Below, piece after piece: positions 1 to 13,697 of a stretch of 64,000 nucleotides of DNA. Position 1 is the stretch's first letter; every line of letters begins with the position of its first letter. The notes under the pieces were generated by a model. The model did no database searches, had not been told where the DNA came from, and saw only the letters and a list, made by a program, of their open reading frames with translations. Source of the stretch: Nemopilema nomurai (Eukaryota; Cnidaria; Scyphozoa; Rhizostomeae; Rhizostomatidae); assembly GCA_003864495.1 (NCBI GenBank), contig ML133383.1, positions 8,044,880-8,108,879 of the forward strand, read 5' to 3'. A program made the position numbers and the translations under genes.

Positions 1-47
1 TGAAACATGCAATAAACTGTCACAAATTCAATGGGTACTATATTTAC

Positions 48-2538
48 CAGCCAAAGCTCTATCTAAGACTTTTATTGCCAAAGTCATCAAGGGCCAGCAT
101 TTTCTGCATATATCAGCTCCACTAAAAAAACCAGTATTGAGTATTATAGATCCAACTCAAGAGAGATTTCCACACCATGAAATTTTTTTCTCATTAATGA
201 GTTACTAACATTCTGAACTATATTGTTTACTGCAAGAGAGAATGAGCTGCTTATGAAATGCAGCTGCTGCTATAACAAACACTGACAAGTGGCCACAAGA
301 AATTCTTAAGATTGATCTGGTGGCTTTTGTGCCTCTCTTATAAGCTCAAATGATGTCACCTTGTCAGACATTTACTGTATGCAGAAAGAAAAATTGGATA
401 ACAAGCATTGGAAGAGGGAAGAATTATGCAATTGAATGCAATTGAATTGATAAGATAAAACATACGTGCAGCAGGTTCTAACTTCATCATAATCTGTCAT
501 ATCAATATCAAAAACAAGCTCTTTTTCCTGTGCATAAAATGCACTAGCATGATATGCTTTGTGCTCTTTTGGCTTGAAAGAATACATACAACTAAAATTA
601 CTATGGATTAAAAACAAAAGGTACAAGAAATCCAAGCTTAATGCTATTAGTTGCGCAAATTGTAGTCACACAAAAACTGTATTTCTTCTACATTTAAATA
701 GACTCTTTCACTTAAATTCATCAAAGTCATTAACATGTATTCAAAGTCAACCCACAAAAACAACATTAATAGTTATCTAAACAAAGAAAACAAATAGCAT
801 TTGGTCCATATCTGGTGCTGGTCCTCAATGCCACAGGAGAAATGTTTTGATATTGGTTTCCACTGACTGCATTGCTCAACCCATATGGACAATCTAAGCC
901 ATTGTTGTCTTGTTTTGCATTCAGATTATATAGAGCCAAGGGTGAGAGAGAGAGGCGATGAATGGCCTGTGTATTCTGTAGCTCTGACTGTGACTGACTT
1001 AACTGAACTTTCCAAAAGTGACAATGGATGAGAGAAAACGATGAAATGATGATGAAATCAGAATGTAAATGTCTAGGTGGTGGAATGAGGAAAGATGTGT
1101 AATCATGTTATGTGTAAACAAATGAATCACTACAAGTCAACCAATAGTATAGCCAATTATCCAAGCAAAGTTTACAGCAAAATTTAAAGCTCAAATAAAT
1201 GAATTTTTTCCAACTTGTTTATGTATATATATTTAGCTTAAAATTGTCTTAAATGATTATACAATCTTTTTTACACTATTATTGACAAATCTTTTGAAAT
1301 GTTATGAAAACACTCATCTCTTACCTTGGCAGTAAAAACTGCCCCTATGTCTATCTTGTAAGGTTGTCGCTTTTGAATCTCTTTTTCCATTTCTTCTTGA
1401 CTTGTAAATGATAAATACCTGATATACACATCATCTTTTAGGGTGAATGAAAACTCTCTCTTGTCAAAATATGTCTTGTCAGCTAAAAAGAGAAGTGTTT
1501 CATTTTTAGCTTCATAAAGTCATCTAATTTAATTAGTCAAAAACACATCCTTTTGCTAGCAAAATTAGTATTAATATTACACAGCTTACACTTAGCTGAA
1601 GAAGAAAAGACACACATTTCAAAATAAAATCTGAAATCTTGATCACCAGTTGTTCTAAAAGCATTAAAATCTTTCTGAATGCTTTCCTGTCATTCAAGCT
1701 GGGATACCTTCTTAAAAGTTATTTCTGTGGTGTGGAAAGTCAGTTTATAGAAGGGCCATGTGAAAAAGTTGAGTATTTCAGGAAGTTGGGATATATTCTA
1801 GAGCCTAATGTCTTGTTGAAAATAGTTATGGTAAGATTAATGGTTGGATTCCTTTTATGGAGGATATAGCTCTAGGAAAACATTGAAGAAATATCTACAC
1901 CATGGTTAGATGCATTCAAAGTATTAAGGCTGTACAGACACATGATTTGGGTTCAGAGTGTGACAAAGAAACCAAGAACCTTTTAATGCCCAGTTAGGCT
2001 ATACCACAAGGATTAAATACTAAAGAATTTTCCTCAAATGTGCATGCACACCAGCATACATCACATGTGAAGTACCAAGTTTTGGCATAAAGAGGCTGGT
2101 AAATATAACTTTTTGACAATTTGCGCCAGATGTGTACGGCAAAAATAATGGAAATTGCTTTCTGGTTACAAATACTAAATAGAGAGTATGAAATATTAGA
2201 ATAGGGCTTTGGGAGTAAATAAACAATATCTAGTGTATATTTACGTTTGGTCAGTCTGGCCTCAACATTGTTGCTTTATATTATATGAATGCATCTGAAT
2301 AACTGAGAAAATCATCCATTCCAGACAGCCCAAGAAGACCACGACAACTTAATAAAAATACAATTATATTCCCTTGCAGACTTCGATAATTATTAAGCAT
2401 AACAAACTTACCATTTCCATATGACAGCCACCGGTAAAATTCATTGTATGGGAATAATCGCTTATAATATTGAGCAAGAAGCTCCGGAAGATCATTTTGT
2501 TGGAACTGGCTTTCCTCCTTTTTCTCTTCCAGCGCCAT
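48..2538 (-). CDS. PRIM1: DNA primase small (catalytic) subunit, 5' part, runs off left edge
   Basis: This is the catalytic subunit of the primase-polymerase alpha complex, which makes RNA primers in nuclear DNA replication. Coding exons on the minus strand are 2538-2412, 1482-1325, 572-466 and 121-48. All have GT-AG borders and matching phases (1, 0, 2, then 1 at the last donor), giving about 155 aa. The start reads MALEEKKEESQFQQNDLPEL; an in-frame ATG eight codons upstream (2562) is an alternative. Family landmarks are LLAQYYKRLFPYNEFYRWL near the N-terminus, FSFTLKDDVYIRY in exon 2, and the catalytic aspartate motif VFDIDMTDYDEV in exon 3. After that comes the start of the zinc-binding cysteine cluster (CC..ADICRKCW) in exons 3-4. 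Order and spacing match human PRIM1, roughly its first third. The rest lies outside the window. The gene is divergent from INVS. Family identity is very secure; the exact start is not. Confidence 0.94.
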
Positions 2539-2562
2539 TTTACTGTTTCTTCCCGCCAACAA

Positions 2563-4831
2563 ATTACCGCCAAGTGATTAGCCTCGCATTGAAAATACCG
2601 ACATATTATTTTCAACCTCATTCCGAATCGGCTGAAACCCAGAACCTTTCCATTTCTGCTTGCACCCAAGAAAATTTGAGGACCGGATAATAACTAATGA
2701 CGTATCTAATCGTACGTGGGGACAGCCCCTCACTGGACATGACATTTTCTCGACAAATGCTCGAAACAACGCCCTCCTCACCCCTCCTTACCTTTTTTCT
2801 GATTACTCAGTTTTTTGTTCCTGGACATATGCTCATTGTGAACACTGGTAAAATTCATTAAGCATCTCTATCCCATGGGGAGCTATATTATATTAAAGAA
2901 CCTTTCTAGTCTCTGATTCATTACTTGGTGGGTTTGAATTTGTAAAAGATAAAGGCAGAGCAAATGAGACACAGGTCACACAGGCATGTCAAGCATCATG
3001 TCTATCAAAATTTGTAATTTTTTAAATAAATACAAGCCATTACATCCTCTGGCATAGCATTTATGGCACTGACAAGAAATAACCACAGGAAATTAACAAT
3101 CGCCACGTGATGTGCCCAGGTGAAAATGAACCAGCGATCTTGCTTCACCATTCACAATTGCTAAACAAGTTATAGGCCAACACACATTTTCCAAAATGAT
3201 ACTGTCAAAAAAAGAAAACTGGACATGGCGTGCAGAGGTTTCCAGGAAAAATGGGCTGAAATTATCTCAGTCAATTCAATACCATTGAGATGTGCAACTT
3301 GAACCAATAGTGATCATTTTCTCCTTTCCCCAACCTCTACCACCAGAGTTGTACTCAGTTTTAGCATGACTCTTCCCCTCTGAACGGTATGGTATTTATT
3401 TTGTTAAATTTTAGTTCTGGGGATGCATCTTTAGCCACTCTAGAAGGCTCGATTAGAAAAATTTTCTTTTGCGTCGGACACAACCATGGTTTGTAACTTT
3501 TGCGTCGCGCTTCCTATGTTACTAAACTTGATTATTTAAGCATAGTACTAAAAAGCAAAGGTAAATATTTGGAGTTGACATTATTTTACTGATCGGGCCA
3601 CCCTGAGAACAGAAAGTCTGGATCCGGTCCAAGAGCCAAACTGAGTTTGAAATGCCTGATTTAAGGGAACATTTGTGATTTAAAAAAGTAGATTTATGAG
3701 CTAATATTCTTTGAAAACCCATTGCCCACAGCTGTTCGTGTGAACAAATGTCAATTTAATCCTAGAACTTTTGAGTATCATAAAACGTTGCATTTAGTCC
3801 ATCTTAGAAAGATGCTGCTGTGCAATTAGTCTCTTTCGGTTTTACTGGTTTCAGAATAAGGATTCTACCGGGGCTCTCCATGTGTGGCTCTTAGACACTT
3901 TTTAAGTCCAGCTGAAAAGGTGACGTCACTTCCAAGCAGGGATATTTTTTCTTTAGAGACACGTTTACCAGGAGATAAATACTTCAGGCTTAACAAGATG
4001 ATTTTGATCCTCTTTATCTAGATGCTCAAAGCTTTTTTAATCTACATTGTAGTGATACAATGAGGGCAAGCAAAACCCAGACCTGAACCCTATTACATAG
4101 TATTACCTTGTATGCTTTCAAAAACAATCGTACATCATTATTCAGTTAGCCCCCACGTTTGTTTGTCGCCATGGAACTCCCTGAAATCAAGTTGTTGCTG
4201 CTGTGTCCGGAATTTCTTCATCAAAACAAAATGTCGGAACCGATTCCACAAGCAGCCACTGGTGTTTACCCATATTACGGTTTAGCTAGTGTGACTAATT
4301 AGAGGTTTGTTTCCCCATTATTTGTCCATTGTGAACGCAAGAGCTGTTTTTTATCAATCGATCTTTCATTCGTTATGTTTGATCGCAGATCCGCAGCACA
4401 GGTAAACGGCAATGGGCAGTATCGCGAGAGGACTCATATCGTACAATTAGTGAGAGCATTATCCTAGGCCTTTTCGAAGCCGTCTATCGTATATATTTCA
4501 ATGAAGTGATTACTTTTTTCAAGCATTCTTAGGATGCAGCAAGGAATAGCAGTTAGGTGGCGTCACCTAAAGGACAGAGTGGGTATCTTTGCTGCTTACT
4601 CCTTACGCTTCCTGCAGAGTTCTTGAAAACAACCATCGGCTGGCTCTTCTTCTTAATACGTTATAACGTCATAACGTTTGTTTTCAACTATAGAACAGCT
4701 ATTAACGATATTTCGTGAGCATAAAATTACATCACATTACATCTTTACAGCTGAGATTCTTATTAAGTTGGCGTTTGAAGCTGGTTGCGAATGCGAAACT
4801 GCGTGAGCTTAATTAGTTTTCATTTTCCCAG
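2563..4831. promoter_or_regulatory. Divergent intergenic region between PRIM1 and INVS
   Basis: This 2.3-kb spacer separates the start codons of two head-to-head genes and must hold both promoters. INVS very likely has a non-coding first exon here, because a good acceptor (TTTTCCCAG) ends at 4831, three bases before its ATG. A plausible donor, CAG followed by GTAAAC, ends an exon at 4401, and the sequence just upstream is comparatively CpG-rich. I see no convincing TATA box. A 43-codon ORF with an optimal start context (4171-4302, plus) is reported as a finding, not a gene. No repeats stand out. Confidence 0.5.
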
Positions 4832-4834
4832 ACA

Positions 4835-7800
4835 ATGCAGAGATCGACCTTGAATAGAGTCGAAGAGGTGGGTGTTTTTCTTTGAATGCTTTATGTGCAT
4901 CGATTTGATAATGGGAAATTTTTCTTTTACCTAAACAGCTATTTTGTATTTTTGTACTGAACTGCTATTCGGTATATACAATGACCATTAACATAATAAT
5001 AGTTTCATAGGTACATGGATATCAAATTTTGCTATTTTACTTAGGATCTCAGTTCTTGATATATTTAGGAAGTCAAGACTGAAGAAGCTGGAACGATGAA
5101 GACAACTAAACTGGAGGATGGAGGTATTTTTGCTATATAATTCATGAACTTTGTGATAATACTTTTTGCATGTTTATATGGTCAGCAATCAAGATATCTT
5201 ATATGACCCCACATTTGTTTCCTAACCTTGTTGGCCTGCCAAAAACTATGTGATATTATATAAAGTTTGTTAACCTCTATTTTTAGCTAATTTATCCCCA
5301 CTTCATGTGGCTGCCATTATGGGTAACAAGTCTAAGATGATTCAGCTATTAAAAGAGCGTGAGTAAATGTTAATTATTTCGAATTGTTTCTTTTTCCTTC
5401 AATTATGTAAGCTTTATCTTCTATCTCTATCTGAAATTATTTATCACTTTTGTTCTATATTGTTTGCATAATGCTATAAAAAAATTTCAATCAAGTTAAA
5501 AAGTGTAAATATTTGAATCGTATACTAGAGCAGGAGTTATTTTCATTCTAGGTTTCTTTCATGAAAACAGAATTGATTTTTCAAGGTGCTCTACCATTTG
5601 ACTAAAGCACTTCAAACTCTTCAGCATCTAGACTGATGATTTGTCATTATTTTTTCTCAGATATAGAAGATATTGATAAAGGAGACAAGATTGGGAGAAC
5701 ACCATTGGTAAATGTCAATTTTCTAGTAGTTCTGAATTTCGTCTTTTGCCAATATCTGAAGTTTTATTCAATATATTTTTATCATGCTTACACTGGTTAT
5801 TAATACTATTTATATTTATTCATTTTGAATAATATTTTCATTTTGAATCATATTTTTCTCATTGAACTTTTAGATTTATAGCATCTTGGGAGACAGATAT
5901 GATTGTGCGGAAGCTTTGCTTAAGGCCGGTGCTGATGTAGGTATTCATTTGTGCAACTGAATATGATTACTGTCTGTGAATGTGATTGCAAACTTATTAA
6001 CAGTAGAGATGTATGACCTAGTGTGTGTAATGCTGGCTTTTTGGATTTTAGGTTAGTAAAGCTGATCTTGATGAGAGAACTGCTTTGCACTGGGCTGCCT
6101 ACCAGGTAAATAATCTACATATTAATTTTTGTGTACTGGCATCATCATTCAGATAACCCTTGTTTCCATTTTAGATATTTATAGGAAGTGCTGTAAGAAC
6201 ATTTTCTAATGTCTCCTTTTCCTAGGGAAATCAAAGGTTTGTTAAATTGTTGCTGGACAAAGGCGCCAAACAAGGTCTTCAAGATAAGGAAGGAAGGTTT
6301 GTTTGATTCAATACACTTCTCAAAATGAGCAAACCCTTCATTACATTTTTGTCAGAATTAAGGTTTATTTTCCTAAAAGAACCTAAAAACATTTTGCATC
6401 TATTTTCAGGACTCCATTACACTTGTCCCTGAGTCATGATAATGTAAAGGTTTGTTTTTCACAATATAAGTCAGATTCTTGCCCATACCAAACTGCTTGC
6501 AAACCATTAATGTTGCCAAGCCTAAAAGATTTATAGGCAATCAGGTGGTGATTTGTAAACTTTCTTTGTTTCTGTGTACAGAATGAAGGTTGATTAGATG
6601 TTTGATGGATTGAGAAATTCTAATGTATTTGCTGTCACATTTGATAATTTTTTAACACTATCTTTGCTTTCTAGGTGATGGCAAGGCTTTTAAAAGATTC
6701 TGACATTGATTCCCAGGATGGAAATGGGGTAAAGTTTCTTGATATTATCCTCAAAATAAAAAAGAGACTGTCCTGATTTCTGAAATCTGTGCAAATACTA
6801 GAAAAATCTGCTCAAAATGTTAAGAAAAAAAGGCTAAAACATTATCAAGCTAGATGTTTCCAAGAATGGTACCAAATCAAACACCAGTTTTACTTGTCTC
6901 AGAGCTTCTCCCAGGTTTTAAGAGCCTAATTTATTTTAAGTGTCACGTATCAGTAGGTGAAAACCTGGTCAGAAACCGGCTTTTCAGATGTCCAAACCTA
7001 ATTTATATACATGATAATAGTTCTTCTGCAAGGCAATCAAACAGTAACCATATTTTTATTCTTATGGCTCTTTAATAAATGAAAGTAGCTGTTTTCCATG
7101 GAACTAGACTTTTATCAATCTTTCAGATGACTCCACTGCACTTTAGTGTGGCTTATGAACGTGTCGAACACACTAAAATGCTGCTACATGCAAAGGCTAG
7201 TCCTGATTGCCTGGATAATAGCAAGATGACTGTCTTACACTGGGCAAAAACAAACAAAGATACAACAATTGTTAGCAAACTTCTGGTGAGTGAAACTGAA
7301 CCCTTTTCCGCTGTTCAAGCTTTTTATAGTTCATAAAGGAGGATGAAGAGCCGTACCATCAGGAAGGTGTTTGATTTGATACGAAATATCATTTTGCAAT
7401 TTTTTGGAAAGAAATTTATGCTTTAAGCCTTAGCTCTTGAATCTCTTGTTACCTTGCATATACAGTTGTGTGATTTGTTAGGTCTTTGTACTTCTTACTT
7501 AAAGTCAAGCATGATGCCAGGTAATTGAAACAATTGGAAATGTGAAACGTTTCATGAAATTTTTATGACCATGACGCATATAATGTAATATCTGATTGTA
7601 ACACAGTTCTTTCTACGCATCTTAGAGCATTGTGTTGGTCAAATTTTTTAGGACTATGAACGCGTCATGCTCATTTTGAACTCGAAAGACAGTGAAGGTC
7701 GAACTGCATTACACCTGTATGTTGCTGTTGACAACAAAGCATTGGTTCGCTACTTGGTATCACGTGATGATTGTTTGCTGTCTGAGCAAGATCACATGCA

Positions 7801-10800
7801 AAGAACTCCGCTGCATCTTGCAGCCATTCTTGGTTTGTGCTCTTGCTTTTTCAATATTTCAATATTTCGCTTTGTAAACTACATACCTTGCCAAAGCCCC
7901 TCTTTAGATTTCTCCGAACCGCAAGGACTCACTGGATGCAGAAAAATGTGCTAACTTCCAATTCGACCTGGCGGATGTGGTGGCTTTTGGCTTATTGAGA
8001 GCATTTGTGAACTAGATTCTACATTGCTAAAACAATTGTCGCTGCCTGGAGGGATTCAATTGGATCCTTGTCAAAGAAAGTAGAACACACATTTTAAAGA
8101 CGTGCAGTGCTAGCCAAATGTACCAGGAGCCTAAAATGCGTGCTAGGTTGTTGTTTCGAGTCTCCCAATTCACACCTGTTGAAATAGCGGTGTCACCCAT
8201 TGGTCCAAGGTAATGTTTGCTTTAAAGAGTAAACCTGTGTTCTTGTGGCAGCGTTGTATGTCTCAAGAGGCAATGTGCCTTCTCTTTATTCTGAAGCCCA
8301 AATCTGTTGACTCGCCTCAGTTCCCGTGAAAAGGTGTTATTCTCTTGAAAGGTCATACTGAAATTGCGGAGGTGCTTCTGAATCATGGCTGCGAGCCTCT
8401 CATTCCCGACAACAACGGAGTGCGCCCTCTTCATTACGCCGCGCAGAACAACCTCGCAAGGACATTGGAAGCCATGCTGCAGCATGAAAACGTTAGCGAT
8501 GAACCGGACAACGATGGCCGCACCGCCCTAATGTGGGCAGCCGCTAAAGGTACTGCCTCCATTCACCTTGCATATGCTGCCTAGAAAGGAATGTCGATAA
8601 ATACCATTGACCACCAGATGGGTTCAAGGGCCAGATACTTGGCCACCTATTTGTTTCATAAATAAATTGAATTTTTTCGCAAAAAATTTTCAGCAATTTT
8701 TTTGCTTTTCGACAAAAGATGTCTATGTAATATTTAGACCATCCACTTCTATCGTGTTCAATACTGTCGTTGAGTATTTAAAGTGTAAAGTTTGTTTGAA
8801 AATGCACCTTCCTGCCTCTAAAAGATTTGAAGTCATTTACTTTGTTTACTCCTTCTGCCAAATTATGACGTCACTCCTTCCCAGGTGCCTATGACGCGTT
8901 GAACGTGCTGATATCACACAAGCCAGATGTGCTAGCATGCGACTGCTTTGGTGCTACAGCTCTTCACATGGCCAGCGAGGGGGGACACATCCAGTGCGTG
9001 ACTTTGCTGTTGCAACATCAGGCGGGGGTCAACACAGTTGACGAACAGCAATATACACCTCTGTTCTGTGCCTGTCAGATGGGACACCGAGAAGTCGTCG
9101 AGACACTGCTTCTGCGTAAGATTTTTCCGTCCGACTCCATGTTGTTGAGACATTTAATCCACTGGCACTGTTCACTTTTTTTACATATTACTCATTACAA
9201 GGTAATCGAAATGCAATTTTAACTATACATATCTAGCCAACAAGTAAACAGTCAGGGAAAGCTCTGCAAGTAAACTCTCTGCAAATAAAAATTACTACCA
9301 GGTTTTTTAGCTTAAGCAAGTCGGAAACCAAAGCAACATTCTTCAGGATTTCTATGTTGGAGTTATTATGTTTCTATCAGGAGCATTTTGTTAACATTGC
9401 TACTTATGAGCCATGACACCCAACCGACCTATAACTTTGACTTCGCCAGCTGTGACATAGGCCTAGATTTATGCCAATTTCTAGATCAAGAGGCATTGAA
9501 AAGTCCCTTAACTGACATCAATGTTTTCCTGAGCGTTCATTGAGCTTGGTGAAGAGAGCCTCGGGCCGTTGTGGTCCCAGGTAGCTGTAATGATTCTGCG
9601 TTTGTGCTCTAGATGGCGCGGTCGTTGATCTTGAGGATAAGGAGGGTCGGACGCCATTGCACTGGGCCGCGGTTGGCGGTCGGACGGAAATTTGTGCAAT
9701 GCTGATAAGTCATGGCAGCGATGTCGCCAAGCGAGATAAACTTGGGTGAGCGAGTGACCTTTGAAATAGCTTCAAACACTGTTCTTCGTGTGCTCTCTGT
9801 TTTTGGATCTAGAGGATCTAGAGGGCAGAGATTTTTCGACGAGGAAATATGATGTTCTATTTTTGTACCTGTGCTTAAGGGCTACGGGCCCATGACCGCC
9901 TCTTAAGACCCAAGATAATCGTAGGCTTCGATAAAATTGTACGAATTTTCACTTACACGGAGTAGAAATATGGAATGTCTATGGTATAAACGTTATTCAA
10001 GAGAAGATACGAGATCCAAAAAGATGGGAATTATGTGTGGCAGATAAAATCTTTGCCAGTCCCTAGTGTCTATTTTACCCAATTTAGTGGCACTAAAATA
10101 GCACAAGCATAAATAAATCTGAACGAATTGATCAGGGGAAGAGATCTCTCCCAATAACCAAAACCTCTAGAGCTTCGTGTATACATAGATTTCCATGGTA
10201 CCTGACTAGCCTCGTTTGTCATTTCAGGCGACCAGCACTTCATTACGCGGCTTACGGTGGATTCTTCAGCTGCATGTCCTTGCTCCTGGAATACGGATCA
10301 GACGTTGATGCTCATGACGTCACAAGAGTGACAGCACTACACTGGGCCTGCGCATCGGGATCTCTTGACGCTGTGAAGTTGCTTTTCACTTACAACGCCT
10401 TTCCGAATGTTTTTGAGACGGAGGGCGATAGGCTTACCCCTTTGGACTATGCAATTGTCAGGGAGCACCAAGATGTAGCCCAGGTATTTTTATAGTAAAT
10501 TTTTAGCAAAACTTTTGGAAAGATGGCCTAATTGTTGTGCAAGCTGAAATCTTGCTGCAGAAGCCTTCGACAATGAGGGCTTCTGATTTTGTGCAAGGTT
10601 ATCATTCATGCACAAGGATATAATGTATTTACTGCCTAGCTTTGCTAAAACTATCAAATGTTTTATTCCTAAATGAATCAGCCGCAGATTTGCCTGCCTA
10701 CAGTGTCTGATGCTACCAAAGGACTTTTCATTTTGCTGGTTACGATTTGGTAGTCACGTGCATTTTTTGTCTCCTCCACAGTTCATGATTGAGCATGGCG

Positions 10801-12906
10801 CGTACACGATTGCTGGCATTCAAGATGGGGCGGCCACAGTGATTCAGGCGACGTGGCGAGGCTACAGCTTAAGGAAATGGTTTGAGGAACAGAAGCAGTT
10901 TTTGATTCTGCACGAGAAAAGACGGAAGGAAACCAAGATGAAACTAAAAACCGAAGGAAAGAAGCATGCTCAGTTTAAATATCAAGGTGATCATTCTGAA
11001 TATCGCGAAGGGACTTTGCAGGATTTCTCCAATGGCGCTACTGACATCTTTGGGGCTCCTGAATTAATAAAAGCGTCTAGTGCAAACGTGGAAACGGACA
11101 GAAGCAATGGTATCTGCAAACCTTTTAGCAATGTTAACGAACTCGAGAGTATTGGAAGTTTCGACAATTATCTAATAGACAACGAACGTGAAGATGAACA
11201 CGGAAAAAGCGAGCCGTCTCGAGAGAATGGTAAAGCCTCAAAGGATGCCTCGAGTAACAGAGAAGGCATAAAGAAGAAGTTTGCCAGCGAGAAGGTTAAT
11301 AGCCATCTAGGTAAAAAGGCGGACAGTTCCGAAAACCTGCTGCGTAATAATGGAATTCAGTATAAGGATCGTTTGAATGAATCTAGCTCATACAATAAGG
11401 GTGTTGGAAAGGGGAAAGCGATGTCTGTTGGCTTAGAAAAGAATCTACACAGCGATTTACCGTCGACAAATTCTCTGTTACCGCGCATAAAATGTACCCC
11501 CAAAATAATGACTGGTGCAAGCAGTGAGGAAATTTTTAAAGTTGAAACTGTTTCTGATAGGTTGGTCCTTGACGAAGGGCTGCGAAAATCTGGGGCGGAG
11601 TGGAGTGAGCCAGGGAATGTTGGTCGAGCGACATTGCGGAGTATAGGGAACCAATCTGTTATTGAAAGAACTGCCAGACTTTATAGGGCGCTTCCTACAC
11701 CAAGTACTTCGTCCAGCACTTACAGTTGTTCTTCGAATGCTGATCTGAAACCATGGCAGATATACAAACGAGAACGGCATCGGAAGCTTCTGATAAGAAG
11801 GAAGATAGAGTCAGCGATAATTATTCAGCGAGCATTTAGAACTCACATTTCTAAACAGCGGCCAACCAGCGAAGGAACTGTTGCAAAGGCTGTAAAGGAG
11901 ACCGAAGCTCGAGATAGGCTCATAATGGAGGACATCGCGGCACTTGTCATTCAACTGCACTGGAGAAAGTACATGAAGAGAAAATTGATGAAAATTAAGC
12001 AAGAGGATAAACGAGAATTATCAGATGCTAGGTAAGTTTTGTTTCTGCTTGTATCCACTCGCTGATCAGCTTCGTTAGATCCAGTGCATTCGGGCAAAAG
12101 GTGGCTTCTTTTAGTCTTATCTCCATCCAAACAGGCTTTCAAATGTTGCAAGAGCGGAAAACATGCTGAAGAAGCTGGCCTTTATTCTGTGGCTTTTTAA
12201 ACTGGGTGAATTTTTAATTAGTTGCCTCTAAAATGAATAACCGGTTATGAAAAGTTTTTCTCACTCAATAGACTCAATAGTCAATGAATTGCAAAAGTGC
12301 AATAGTGAAATCCGTAATTCCACGATTTACCCTCTACTGTTACTTGTATATGTTATTAGCTCATCATTCACGTCTCCTGCCATTCTTGAATCATCAGTCT
12401 TGAATTGACAGCCATTCTTTTGTTTTTATTTATTTAAGACTGAATATGTTAAAACTTTTAGAAGAAGCTGTTCATGTATTGATGAATGACACTTTTAATA
12501 TATTACGAAATTTACGATCCCAATTAAACTCAAAGTTGTTTTTTCAAGGCTTCTAAGTGCACGTGACAGAAAGCCAAAAGTTGCTATACGCCCTCGCTCA
12601 TCAGAGACTAATGAGACGCCCCGAAGGAGGATCACATCTAGTAAGGCGAGACACAAAACCTCCGACAGTGCCCTAGCTAGAACACACAATCAACGCGACG
12701 AACTCCCTAGCATCAAAAATACTAATACAAAAGTAGAAGAAGTGCAAGCTGTATCTCGTGATCATGGCAACCATGTGAAATCGAGGCCGAAGGCAGATGG
12801 AAGTGACAGTAGAAGAGGCAGCCGTACAGGACAAAAAATATCGTTAGCCCCTGCGAAGCAGAGTCGCTTTCATGGTAAGTCTGAAGGAGCTCCATTTAAG
12901 CATTGA
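4835..12906 (+). CDS. INVS: Inversin (ankyrin-repeat and IQ-motif ciliary protein)
   Basis: Inversin marks the inversin compartment of the proximal cilium, acts as a switch in Wnt signalling and is needed for left-right asymmetry. Its human gene is NPHP2. Seventeen coding exons: 4835-4867, 5069-5123, 5287-5358, 5661-5707, 5874-5936, 6052-6105, 6226-6296, 6410-6449, 6675-6728, 7127-7285, 7652-7832, 8352-8549, 8885-9115, 9613-9745, 10228-10483, 10782-12031 and 12549-12906. All phases agree, giving 1084 aa (human about 1065). Residues about 35-549 are consecutive ankyrin repeats (TALHWAA-type motifs, e.g. ERTALHWAAYQ and GRTPLHWAAVGG). The junction FMIEHGAYTIAGIQDGAA leads into an IQ motif at about 569-588 (VIQATWRGY). 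Further IQ-like segments lie near 895 (IIIQRAFRTH) and 936 (LVIQLHWRKYMKRK). The repeat-IQ-linker-IQ order is that of inversin, not ankyrin. Exon 5 uses the donor GTAGGT at 5937. The last exon holds a strong internal donor (see findings), so the C-terminus is less certain. Confidence 0.95.
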
Positions 12907-13697
12907 AGTTGGCTATTTGAAAAACACTCAATTTCTAGAACGAACACCAAGCCAGAAAGAACTGAAAGGCTTAAATTGAGTGTTCATCTACTGTCTTGTT
13001 ATACGGCTACAAGGCTCGCTTTTTTCAACTGCGATTTATTTATAATGTCGTATACATTTTCATTAGCAGGAAAAAAATTTGCTTTTTTCTTATTATACAC
13101 ACCGGAGGTGGAAAGTTGTTCACCTGATTTTATTTGGTTTTGTCTTTAGGAATGAATGTTTGGAAAAATATTAACAATCTTAGGCATTTTATTGTGCAAT
13201 TTTTATTTTAGAAGTAGATAATTTGGTAAATTGAAACTAAAAATCCTTTTTCTGGTATTATTTGCACTGGAATATTGTTTGAAAAGAACTGATTGAAGCA
13301 TTTTATTATAATGTTTTAACATTAGAAGCTCTTTGTGCCTCTCGGAAAATTTGCAAATGGCATAAAAGTAAACTCGCTTTGATCGGTAATGAAATTTTTT
13401 AGCTTTGCACTTCAAAATTCTAAAGATTGTAGCTCTTTCATGCGTGATGGGCTACAATAAATGGAAACAAAAAATTTTATTTGAATATCTAGTAAAATTT
13501 CATTTCATATTATTTTTGCATAATAAGTAACATCAGTAGTAGTAATAGTAGCAGAAGGAAACCATAGGCAACAACCTCTGCTTATCAGGGGAACATTTTT
13601 TAGAAAAAGAAACCTCTAAAACTCTTGAACCATATTCTGATGCTGCTTTAATATTTACAATATTTATAAATAACGGTATAAGATAAAAGGTATACAA
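12907..13697. other. Convergent 3' region between INVS and the ABCG gene
   Basis: This 790-bp AT-rich spacer contains the 3' UTRs of both flanking genes. An AATAAA on the plus strand at 13456-13461 is a candidate INVS poly(A) signal. A minus-strand AATAAA at 13475-13480 is a candidate for the ABCG gene. The two signals face each other about 14 bases apart, so mature transcripts could overlap slightly. A possible alternative last INVS exon begins after the acceptor TTGTCTTTAG near 13149. No other gene is seen. Confidence 0.5.

Noticed and set aside
8222..8485. Antisense frame across an INVS ankyrin exon
   Set aside because: Shadow of the plus-strand ankyrin-repeat coding sequence; no family signature of its own.
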